NCBI GenBank assembly: GCA_051746665.1
Contig: JBNJFG010000103.1
Span: 1 to 6,217, forward strand
Direction: 5' to 3'
DNA length: 6,217 nt
From: Halanaerobium sp051746665
GTDB lineage: Bacteria > Bacillota > Halanaerobiia > Halanaerobiales > Halanaerobiaceae
Below are positions 1 to 6,217 of this stretch, one piece after another (position 1 is the stretch's first letter; each line of letters starts with the position of its first letter). The position numbers were made by a program, and so were the translations under genes. Under the pieces are notes generated by a model. It worked only from the letters and a program-made list of their open reading frames with translations, made no database searches and was not told where the DNA came from.

Positions 1-16
1 CTAATTATATTATAAA

Positions 17-23
17 AGAGGTG
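17..23 (+). promoter_or_regulatory. Ribosome-binding site of the aldo/keto reductase
   Basis: AGAGGTG matches the Shine-Dalgarno consensus, with the GAGG core at 18-21 and 8 nt between it and the ATG at 30. It decides the start: the in-frame GTG at 21-23 is part of this site and so is unlikely to be the initiator. Confidence 0.8.
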
Positions 24-29
24 TATTTT

Positions 30-845
30 ATGAAAAAATTTAAACTTAAAAATGGAAATGAAATACCTGCTTTAGGATTGGGAACATCCGGATTAAGAGG
101 AGAAAACTGTACTAAGGTAGTTAAAAAAGCTCTCAAGCTTGGTTATCGTCATCTAGATACTGCTGATATGTATAAAAATCATCAGGCAATTGCTAAAGCT
201 TTAAATGAAACTAAAATTGATAGAGATAAACTTTTCATTACTTCTAAAATCCAAAGAGAAGATTTAGAATATGATCAGCTTCAAAAAACTGCTGATCGCC
301 TTTTAGATGAATTAAATATCAAATATTTTGATTTACTATTAATTCACTGGCCCAGTCCTGAAGTACCAATTGAAGAATCTCTAAAAGCTATGAAAAAATT
401 AAAAGAAGAAGGAAAAGCAATTAATATTGGAGTTAGTAACTTTACAATTCCTCTGCTGAAAGAGGCTTTAGAATTTGATCCTGACTTAATTTCAGTTAAT
501 CAGGTAGAATTTCACCCAACACTTTATCAAAAAGACCTTTTAGATTTTGCCTTTAAAAATGATATTATTCTAACTGCTTACTCTCCGCTGGCCCAGGGAG
601 AAGTATTTAAAAATAGCGTTTTAAAATCACTCGGAGAAAAATATGATAAGACTCCGGCCCAACTTGCTTTAAGATGGCTGATTGAGAAAAATATTGTTGC
701 TATTCCAAAAGCAAGTTCTGAGGCACATCTTAAAAATAACTTAGATGTTTTTGACTGGAATTTTCCAGTTGATGCAGCCAGAGAAATGGAACTTTTAGAT
801 CAAAACAACCGCTTAATTGATCCCGGTTATCCAAATTTTGATTAA
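30..845 (+). CDS. Aldo/keto reductase, 2,5-diketogulonate reductase-like (complete, 271 aa)
   Basis: Cytosolic NAD(P)H-dependent oxidoreductase of the aldo/keto reductase superfamily, predicted to reduce aldehydes or ketones to alcohols. The classic catalytic tetrad is present: Asp43 and Tyr48 in LDTADMY (42-48), Lys73 in ITSK (70-73) and His106 in IHWP (105-108). Other family signatures are GLGT (16-19), GVSNF (134-138), NQVEFHP (157-163), YSPLAQG (184-190) and the cofactor loop IPKAS (225-229). Length is normal for the short prokaryotic AKRs (COG0656-like), with no signal peptide or membrane segment. I chose the ATG at 30; an in-frame GTG at 21 lies inside the ribosome-binding site and would add only three residues. 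The cofactor loop departs from the usual NADPH consensus (Ala228, His233, Asn236), so coenzyme preference is open. Family assignment is near certain; the physiological substrate cannot be inferred. The gene converges on the efflux operon, so the two are not co-transcribed. Its promoter lies mostly or wholly before the window. Confidence 0.95.
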   Translation: MKKFKLKNGNEIPALGLGTSGLRGENCTKVVKKALKLGYRHLDTADMYKNHQAIAKALNETKIDRDKLFITSKIQREDLEYDQLQKTADRLLDELNIKYFDLLLIHWPSPEVPIEESLKAMKKLKEEGKAINIGVSNFTIPLLKEALEFDPDLISVNQVEFHPTLYQKDLLDFAFKNDIILTAYSPLAQGEVFKNSVLKSLGEKYDKTPAQLALRWLIEKNIVAIPKASSEAHLKNNLDVFDWNFPVDAAREMELLDQNNRLIDPGYPNFD

Positions 846-860
846 AATCTTATTATATTC

Positions 861-894
861 AAAAAAGGTCCCCCGATATTGGGAGACCTTTTTT
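861..894. terminator. Bidirectional intrinsic terminator between convergent units
   Basis: An A6 run, GGTC, C/A position, CCC, the six-base loop GATATT, then GGG, GACC and a T6 run form a 14-position stem. Read on the + strand, 13 positions pair and one is a C-A mismatch (871/884). Read on the - strand, that same position is a U-G wobble, so all 14 pair. Both transcripts end the hairpin in a U tract. It lies 15 nt after the reductase stop and 53 nt after the RND stop, so it plausibly ends both transcripts. The fold is somewhat better for the efflux operon mRNA. Confidence 0.88.
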
Positions 895-947
895 AAGTGG
901 ATTATAGAATCAGAAAGATAATTCTATTTTTAGACTTTAAAACAGTA

Positions 948-3900
948 TTAAGTCTTAATTTTTCTTTTCAAATCTTCAAATAAACTATAAATAACAGGAA
1001 CAAAGATTAAAAGTAGCATTGTTGAAGAAAACAAGCCACCCATTACAACTTTGGCCAGTGGTGAATATTGTTCTGTACCCACTGCCAACTCTAAAGCTAG
1101 AGGAGTCATCCCAGCTAAGGTAGAGAAAGTTGTCATTAAAATTGGTCTAAATCTTAAGCTTGCACCTTCTAAAATTGCATCTTTTGTGCTTTTACCTTCT
1201 TTTTCTGCTTCAATGACAAAGTCAATTAAATGGATAGCATCATTAACAGCAATACCAGAAAGTAAAATTAGTCCCATCATTGCCGGCATTGATAAATAGG
1301 TATTTGTTAATAAAAGTGCTGCAACCACACCAACCAGTTCTAATGGTAAAGAAATCATTATGGTTATTGGGTGAAGCAGTGATTTAAACTGGGATACCAG
1401 CAGTAGATAAATAAAAGCTATCGCAAATATTAGAGCTACAGCTAATCTACCCAGCGCTTCATTCATATCATCCTGCTGTCCGGTAACTTGAGCACTATAA
1501 CCAGCAGGTAAAGGAAATTCTTCTATTACAGTTCTAATATCTTGATTGATTTTACTTAATGGTCGATCTTTACTGAATCCTAGGATATCTAATGTATACT
1601 GCATATCCTCTCTGCTGATTAAGTTTGGTCCTTCTGCAACTTTGATTTCTGCAACTTCTTTTAAAGCTATATTTTTTCCTTCAGGACTAATAATCACTAA
1701 ACTTTCTAAATCTGATTGTGAAAACATCTGCTCATCTTGATATTTAACTAAAATATTTAAATCTTTCTGACCTGCAGCATTGAAATCTTCAGCAGTTTCA
1801 ATTCCACTTACAGAAGCTGAAATCTGCTGAGATATTTCTTTTGTACTTAACTTCAGCTCAGCTGCTTTAGTTCGATTAATATTGATATGATATTCCGGAC
1901 TATCTAATGCCCAGCGCAGGTTAATATTTACAGCACCAGGAACATTTTTTACTTTTTTCGCCAGATCATCAGCAAACTGATTTAAGATTTCTGGATCTCT
2001 ACCACTTAATCTAACTACCAGTGGGGCCTGAGTTGTGGAAACTGAAGTTGCTCCAGCTTCTTCTACTACATAGGCTTTGATTCCAGGAACCTTGGTTATT
2101 TCATTTCTTAATCCTTCCTGAATTTCCCAGATTGAACGGCTTCGGTCATTTCTATCTTGATAGATTAAGGACATAAATGACTGCTGAACTCCATTTGCAC
2201 CTGTTGTTGCCTGAGTTCCTGAACCAGGTTCAAAACCTAACTGGTTAGAATAAACAAGCAGCTCCGGTACATCTTCTACAATTTTTTCAACCTCTTTAGC
2301 AATTTTTTCGGTTTTTGCTAAAGAAGAGCCAGCTTCTGCTTCGATTGAAATATAACTCTGGCCGCTGTCCATAACAGGTGTCATTTCTGAACCAATCAGA
2401 GGTACTAGACTTACAGTTATAATTAAAAGTATAATCCCTATTGTAACTACTACAGCTCGATTATTTAATGATTTTTCTAAGAGTTTCAAATAATATTCTC
2501 TTGTTTTATCAAGCAGCTTAGTAAAAAGACCAACTAGCTTTTTCATTAAATCAAATAATTTATTTGATGATTTTTTCGACTCTTCTGCCTTTAAAACTAA
2601 GGAAAGGATCAAAGGTACAATGGTAAATGAACTAATTACAGAACCTGTCCAGGCAAAAAGCAGAGTCATCGATAGGGGTCTAAACATCTGCTGCACAAAG
2701 CCACCTATAAACATTACAGGAACTAAAACTATCATCGATGTTGTTGTACCTGCAATTACTGCTAAAATCATTTCATTAGTACCATCCACAGCCGCTTTAA
2801 ATGGACTTTTATTTAAATCTTCAAAATGTCGTGTCACATTCTCAATCACAACAATTGAATTATCAACCAGCATTCCAATAGATAAAATAAGACCGGTCAT
2901 TGTTACTGTATTTAAACTAAGTCCAAATGCTTTTAACAAAGCTAAGGTTAAAACAAAGGTTGTTGGAATTGAAATTGATACAGCAAGCGTACTGCGCCAG
3001 CTCTCCAGGAACAAAAAGATTACAATGATAGTTAAAATAATTCCAATTAAAAGTGTAGTTCCCATATTATTAATGGCCAACTTTACAAATTCAGATTGGT
3101 CATCAGTAATTTGAAATTCTAGATCTGAAAATTCATTTTCCAAATTTTTAATTTCTGCCTTAACATTATCAACAACTTCAACAGTATTTGCATCCTGCTG
3201 TTTCAAAATATTAATAGCCACTGTTTCCTGTCCATCTACCCTAAACTTACTTCTGATTTCTGCATGGCTATCTTCAACTTCTGCCAGATCTTTTAAATAT
3301 ATTTTTCCGTTTTCAGTAGAAGCAATAATTAAATTTCTAATTGATTCAAGATTTTCATATTCTCCTACAGTACGAATCAAATATTCACTATCTGCGGCAG
3401 TTAATCTACCTCCAGGAAAATTAATGTTCTCTTGATCTAATCTGGAGGTCAACTGGGCAATAGAAATATTGTAAGCACTTAAAGCATCACGATCTACATT
3501 GATCTTTATTTCCCTTTTTTTACCGCCATAAATATCCAGATTTGCAACTCCATTAACCAGCTGCAGTCTGTTTTTTAGCTGGTTATCAGCTAATGTTCGC
3601 AGCTCAGTATCACTGCGGGGACCAGTAACAGCCAGAGTTAAAATTGGCCGATCTGATTTACTAAATTTCTGTACCCGAGGTTCTTCAATATCTGCAGGCA
3701 GTTCATTTCTTATTTTATTAATTATATTCTGAACATCAACTGCAGCTGTATTTATATCCTTATCATAGTCAAACTCAACACTGACCATAGAAACACCTTC
3801 CATGGCATCAGAGCTGATACTTTCGACTCCTTCTATGCTTCCAAGTTCTTCTTCTAAAGGCTCATTTATTTGTTCTGCTATATCAGAAGCAGTAACTCCC

Positions 3901-4055
3901 TTATATTCAGTTTGGATACTAACAACTACTGGATCAGTATCCGGATTAAGCTGGATATTTAAAGTTAATAGTGCTGCCAGCCCCAATAAGATAACTGCAA
4001 AAACTGCAGCAATTGTCGTATATTTTTTATTAACTGCAAAATCGGTAACTGTCAT
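948..4055 (-). CDS. RND-family multidrug efflux transporter, AcrB-like (HAE1 type)
   Basis: Inner-membrane proton-driven exporter subunit of a tripartite pump, complete at 1035 aa, the usual RND length. The architecture is the internally duplicated RND plan. TM1 is at about 13-32, followed by a large periplasmic porter/funnel loop (about 33-333). TM2-TM6 fall at about 334-490, a cytoplasmic linker and TM7 at about 533-552, a second periplasmic loop at about 553-866, and TM8-TM12 at about 868-1025. TM4 carries GMLVDNSIVVIENV (394-407), the HAE1 signature; Asp398 aligns with AcrB Asp407, while the AcrB Asp408 position is Asn399. TM10 carries GIAVNDAIHLIDF (934-946), with Asn938 at the AcrB Lys940 position. 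The Gly-rich stretch at 607-622 sits where AcrB has its switch loop. TM4 lacks the pattern typical of heavy-metal (CusA/CzcA) pumps, so I favour organic or amphiphilic substrates. It is the last gene of the operon, starting 3 nt after the adaptor stop. The family is certain; the substrate is unknown. Confidence 0.96.
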   Translation of the reverse strand: MTVTDFAVNKKYTTIAAVFAVILLGLAALLTLNIQLNPDTDPVVVSIQTEYKGVTASDIAEQINEPLEEELGSIEGVESISSDAMEGVSMVSVEFDYDKDINTAAVDVQNIINKIRNELPADIEEPRVQKFSKSDRPILTLAVTGPRSDTELRTLADNQLKNRLQLVNGVANLDIYGGKKREIKINVDRDALSAYNISIAQLTSRLDQENINFPGGRLTAADSEYLIRTVGEYENLESIRNLIIASTENGKIYLKDLAEVEDSHAEIRSKFRVDGQETVAINILKQQDANTVEVVDNVKAEIKNLENEFSDLEFQITDDQSEFVKLAINNMGTTLLIGIILTIIVIFLFLESWRSTLAVSISIPTTFVLTLALLKAFGLSLNTVTMTGLILSIGMLVDNSIVVIENVTRHFEDLNKSPFKAAVDGTNEMILAVIAGTTTSMIVLVPVMFIGGFVQQMFRPLSMTLLFAWTGSVISSFTIVPLILSLVLKAEESKKSSNKLFDLMKKLVGLFTKLLDKTREYYLKLLEKSLNNRAVVVTIGIILLIITVSLVPLIGSEMTPVMDSGQSYISIEAEAGSSLAKTEKIAKEVEKIVEDVPELLVYSNQLGFEPGSGTQATTGANGVQQSFMSLIYQDRNDRSRSIWEIQEGLRNEITKVPGIKAYVVEEAGATSVSTTQAPLVVRLSGRDPEILNQFADDLAKKVKNVPGAVNINLRWALDSPEYHININRTKAAELKLSTKEISQQISASVSGIETAEDFNAAGQKDLNILVKYQDEQMFSQSDLESLVIISPEGKNIALKEVAEIKVAEGPNLISREDMQYTLDILGFSKDRPLSKINQDIRTVIEEFPLPAGYSAQVTGQQDDMNEALGRLAVALIFAIAFIYLLLVSQFKSLLHPITIMISLPLELVGVVAALLLTNTYLSMPAMMGLILLSGIAVNDAIHLIDFVIEAEKEGKSTKDAILEGASLRFRPILMTTFSTLAGMTPLALELAVGTEQYSPLAKVVMGGLFSSTMLLLIFVPVIYSLFEDLKRKIKT

Positions 4056-4058
4056 AAT

Positions 4059-5345
4059 TTAATCATCCCCATTCTCTCTTCTGGATAAATAAACAGCAGT
4101 ATCATTTTGCAGATCATTAATATTTGTAACTGCAATCTGATCTCCCTCATTCAGACCATCTTTAACAACTGTAAAATAGCCATCACTGAGACCAGTTTCA
4201 ATTTTTATTCTTTCTGCTTTTCCATTTCTAATTAAATATACATGTGGCTCTCCTTTAAAGTTGAAAATAGCTTTGTTTTGAACAATTAACGCTTCTTTGA
4301 CACTTTCAGCAGTTATTTCAACTGTTACGAAATCTCCATCTCTAAATTCATTATTTTCATTTGTAACAGGTATTGTAACTTCAGTTGTTCTGCTGATCGG
4401 ATCTGCAGCTTGATCTATTTCTGAAATCTCAGATTCAATAATATTTTTATCATTTTGACCATAATAAATAACAGCTTTAGTACCCGGATTAACCTGTCTC
4501 AATTCTTTCATGCCAAGTTCCACACTTATCTCTACTGCATTGGTCTGAGCAGTTTCAAAAACAACTTGAGCAGTGCCAACATTTTCTCCCACTTCAAGAT
4601 AACTGTTAATTAATCTGGAAGCAGTTGGGGCTTTTATTTCACTATCTTTTAATTTTATTTCTGCATTTTTTTGTTCATTTCTGCTCTTTCTTAACTTTTT
4701 TTCCGCACTCTCTATATCCAGTTCTGCCATTTCAACGGCTTTTTCAGCACTGCTGACTGAGCTTCTCATTCTTTCTAAACGAGCCTGAGCTTTTTGGTAC
4801 TGTGTTTTAGTCTGCTCAAATTTTGCTTCTGCTATGGCATCAGCTTGATAAAGCTTTTTATCTCGCTCATAATCATTTTGCCACTGCTGCCAATCACTTT
4901 GAGCTTCTCTTAAGGCTGCTTTACTTTCTAAAAGATTATTCTCAGCCACTATTTTAGCCAATTTTACTTTTTCAAAATTTATTTCTGCTTCTTCTACAGC
5001 ACTTTGCGCAGAATCTAAATTATTTTTTAATTCTTGATCATCTATTTTTGCCAGTATTTGTCCTGCCTCAACCTGATCACCCTCTTCAACATAGATTTCT
5101 GTTATTTCTCCACCGATTTGAGGAGAAATTTTTGTTCGATTAAGATATTTAACAGTTCCACTGTGTTTAAATATAATTTCAAAATCATCTTTTTTAACAG
5201 CAGCAGTTTCAACAGGTACTCCTAAATTATTTTCTTCTGCAACCTGGGGCTCTCTGTTTCTTAAAGCTCTAATAAAAAAAAGTGATGCGATACCGATGAC
5301 TATTAAAATCACTATAATAACTGAAGTTTTTATTTTTTTCTTCAT
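4059..5345 (-). CDS. Periplasmic adaptor (membrane fusion protein), HlyD/AcrA type
   Basis: Periplasmic adaptor that links the RND transporter to the outer-membrane channel; complete at 428 aa. A Lys-rich start followed by one hydrophobic helix (about 8-27) gives an inner-membrane anchor. The protein contains no cysteine, so it is not a lipoprotein as AcrA is. The first lipoyl half-motif is at about 71-103 (ISPQIGGEI, then VEEGDQVEAGQILAKID). A long Glu/Lys/Ala-rich alpha-helical coiled-coil hairpin runs from about 104 to 234. The second lipoyl half is at about 237-267 (IKAPTASRL, then LEVGENVG), a beta-barrel at about 270-347 and a membrane-proximal domain at about 350-425. The hairpin tip holds Arg161, Leu165 and Ala172 in the spacing of the Arg-Leu-Ser motif known from AcrA and MacA, with Ser replaced by Ala. 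The start ATG overlaps the upstream channel stop as ATGA and is preceded by AGGAGG. The family is certain; specificity is not visible. Confidence 0.95.
   Translation of the reverse strand: MKKKIKTSVIIVILIVIGIASLFFIRALRNREPQVAEENNLGVPVETAAVKKDDFEIIFKHSGTVKYLNRTKISPQIGGEITEIYVEEGDQVEAGQILAKIDDQELKNNLDSAQSAVEEAEINFEKVKLAKIVAENNLLESKAALREAQSDWQQWQNDYERDKKLYQADAIAEAKFEQTKTQYQKAQARLERMRSSVSSAEKAVEMAELDIESAEKKLRKSRNEQKNAEIKLKDSEIKAPTASRLINSYLEVGENVGTAQVVFETAQTNAVEISVELGMKELRQVNPGTKAVIYYGQNDKNIIESEISEIDQAADPISRTTEVTIPVTNENNEFRDGDFVTVEITAESVKEALIVQNKAIFNFKGEPHVYLIRNGKAERIKIETGLSDGYFTVVKDGLNEGDQIAVTNINDLQNDTAVYLSRRENGDD
4065..4070 (-). promoter_or_regulatory. Weak ribosome-binding site of the RND gene
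   Basis: Reading the minus strand, GGGGAT lies 9 nt before the ATG at 4055, inside the last codons of the adaptor gene. It matches the Shine-Dalgarno consensus only partly, and far less well than the AGGAGG before the adaptor. With only 3 nt between the adaptor stop and this start, coupled re-initiation probably supplies much of the translation. That last point is inference. Confidence 0.5.
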
Positions 5346-6217
5346 TGTCTATTTCCTCCTATGATACCAGAATTCAGAGAGTGATATAAACTCTGAACTT
5401 CCATTAATATTTCAGCCTGCAGCAGCTGATAAGCATATTCTGCTTCAATCAACTCAGTTTCAGCAGTTTTCAAAAGACTCTGAGCTGAAAACAGGTTGCT
5501 TTCAATAACTGCACCTTTTTGATATCTATTTTTTGTACTTTGATATTCTAATTTTGATTTTTCAAGATTCTTTTCTGCAATCTTAATTCGGGATTTAGAT
5601 TCTTCTAACTGACGCAGTAGACCTGCTATCTCTATTTTTATTTCAGATTCTAAATCATCTATTTTAATTTCACTTTCACTTAAATTTGCTTTTGCCGCTT
5701 CAATCTCTGCATCTTTTTTACCACCATCAGCAAATTCATAACTTAAGGCAGCTGTAACTTTCCATTCGCTTTCCTCTACCGGCTGCATATCTTTTAATGA
5801 TACATACATTTCAGCTTGATCTACTGTATTAAATTGACCTTCAAGTATAAATTGATATTTACTATTGATTGAACTTTTGATTTTTCCGTCATCATCATTA
5901 TATTCTCCTCCCAGAGAAAAAACTGCTTTTTCTTCTGAACGAATATAATTAAGATTTGCCTCAATCAAATTAGAATTTAAGAGTTGTATTTGATAATCAC
6001 TTCTATTCTCAAAAGCAAGTTTTAAAAGCTGGTCTTGATTTGAAATAATATTCTGCTCATTTTGAATTAATTTTTCATCTTTAATTTCTGTTCTATTGAT
6101 ATCAATTCCAGTTAATCTTTCAAAATGTTCTGCAGCAGTTTTTCTCTCATTTTCTATACTTTTTAAATTTTGTCGGCTCTGATCTAAATTAATTTCTGTT
6201 TTTATTAAATCAGCTTT
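5342..6217 (-). CDS. TolC-family outer-membrane efflux channel, C-terminal part (5' end outside window)
   Basis: Outer-membrane and periplasmic tunnel of the tripartite pump. The frame stays open from the TGA stop at 5342-5344 to the window edge, giving 291 visible residues. The N-terminal part, with any signal peptide, lies beyond 6217. A TTG at 5966-5968 could be mistaken for a start, but family-like sequence continues upstream of it: AAEHFERLTGID (28-39) and the LAFENRSDYQI stretch (67-77), typical of the hinge between the two TolC repeats. Next come predicted beta segments (about 98-162), the FADGGKKDAEIEAAKANL motif (162-179), a long coiled-coil region (about 170-229), RYQKGAVIESNLFSAQSLL (231-249) matching the usual RYxxG...LLxAQ helix start, and a closing helix to about residue 280. 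The segment between LGGEY and the DGG strand is longer than usual. It is the first visible gene of the operon and overlaps the adaptor start by 4 nt. The family call is confident; full length and start are unknown. Confidence 0.9.
   Translation of the reverse strand, partial: KADLIKTEINLDQSRQNLKSIENERKTAAEHFERLTGIDINRTEIKDEKLIQNEQNIISNQDQLLKLAFENRSDYQIQLLNSNLIEANLNYIRSEEKAVFSLGGEYNDDDGKIKSSINSKYQFILEGQFNTVDQAEMYVSLKDMQPVEESEWKVTAALSYEFADGGKKDAEIEAAKANLSESEIKIDDLESEIKIEIAGLLRQLEESKSRIKIAEKNLEKSKLEYQSTKNRYQKGAVIESNLFSAQSLLKTAETELIEAEYAYQLLQAEILMEVQSLYHSLNSGIIGGNRQ
5355..5360 (-). promoter_or_regulatory. Strong ribosome-binding site of the adaptor gene
   Basis: A perfect AGGAGG on the minus strand, 9 nt before the ATG at 5345, lies within the last codons of the channel gene. 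It fixes the adaptor start at the ATGA overlap (5342-5345) and shows that this organism uses canonical Shine-Dalgarno initiation. That argues against Bacteroidetes, where such sites are usually weak or absent. Confidence 0.85.

Larger units (their letters stand above)
948..6217 (-). other. Tripartite efflux operon: outer-membrane channel, adaptor, RND pump
   Basis: Three same-strand genes have junctions of -4 nt (ATGA overlap) and +3 nt, no internal terminator, and a terminator hairpin after the last gene. They encode all three components of a trans-envelope pump, so the host must have an outer membrane. The order is channel, adaptor, transporter; in E. coli, by contrast, tolC lies apart from acrAB. 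The operon promoter and any TetR- or MarR-type regulator would lie beyond 6217 and cannot be judged here. Confidence 0.9.

Noticed and set aside
6..15. TATA-rich stretch resembling a -10 promoter element before the reductase
   Set aside because: It sits so close to the ribosome-binding site that the transcript would begin within that site. AT-rich leader sequence gives such matches by chance, and any -35 would lie outside the window.
21..23. GTG start of the aldo/keto reductase
   Set aside because: It lies inside the AGAGGTG ribosome-binding site; the ATG at 30 has the correct spacing and gives the usual family N-terminus.
904..927. ATAGAAT / ATTCTAT inverted repeat followed by a short T run
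   Set aside because: Only 7 mostly A-T pairs with a 10-nt loop; too weak to call a terminator beside the strong hairpin at 861-894.
932..955. AGACTT / AAGTCT inverted repeat overlapping the RND stop codon
   Set aside because: Only 6 contiguous pairs with a 12-nt loop in AT-rich DNA; probably chance.
1051..1299. Plus-strand open frame inside the RND gene (likewise 1546-1740, 2620-3114, 3802-4062 and 5034-5225 within the efflux operon)
   Set aside because: These lie antisense to well-supported genes with clear domains. Their translations show no recognisable family and are explained as shadows of the minus-strand coding frames.
5966..5968. TTG as the start of a short 208-residue channel protein
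   Set aside because: The same frame stays open to the window edge, and the upstream residues show clear TolC-family sequence (LTGID, ENRSDYQI). It is an internal leucine codon; the gene is cut by the window, not naturally short.
948..6217. A novel or previously undescribed system in the long minus-strand region
   Set aside because: All three genes belong to the well-known RND, adaptor and TolC-family efflux assembly in ordinary operon arrangement. Oddities are confined to individual residues and one longer segment.

Overview
The window is AT-rich DNA (roughly one third G+C by eye) and densely coding. It combines strong Gram-positive-type Shine-Dalgarno sites (e.g. AGGAGG) with a complete diderm-type tripartite efflux operon, including an outer-membrane channel. 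That mix, with Lys/Glu/Ile/Asn-rich proteins, fits a low-GC diderm Firmicute. Halanaerobiales (Halanaerobium-like) is my best guess. This is inferred from style, not from a marker gene; other AT-rich diderms remain possible.

Layout. On the + strand, 30..845 is a complete aldo/keto reductase of the diketogulonate-reductase-like type. It is followed by a long hairpin (861..894) lying between convergent transcription units. The rest of the window is one minus-strand operon, read from right to left: a TolC-family outer-membrane channel (5342..6217, its 5' end cut off by the window edge), a HlyD/AcrA-type periplasmic adaptor (4059..5345) and an AcrB-like RND transporter of the HAE1 type (948..4055). 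The adaptor start overlaps the channel stop as ATGA, and the transporter starts 3 nt after the adaptor stop, so the three genes are almost certainly co-transcribed and translationally coupled.

How they work together. The RND protein would use proton (or cation) flux across the inner membrane to capture amphiphilic compounds. The adaptor would bridge it to the TolC-like tunnel, expelling substrate across the outer membrane. The substrate cannot be read from the sequence. No local regulator is visible; if there is one, it and the operon promoter lie beyond 6217. The reductase is convergent to the operon, so no functional link to efflux is implied.

I found no mobile element, RNA gene, CRISPR array or novel system. 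The points worth a second look are details: a terminator hairpin whose single imperfect pair favours the efflux transcript, non-canonical residues in the RND proton-relay helices, a changed adaptor hairpin-tip motif, a longer inter-helix segment in the channel, and a non-canonical NADP(H)-phosphate-binding loop in the reductase.
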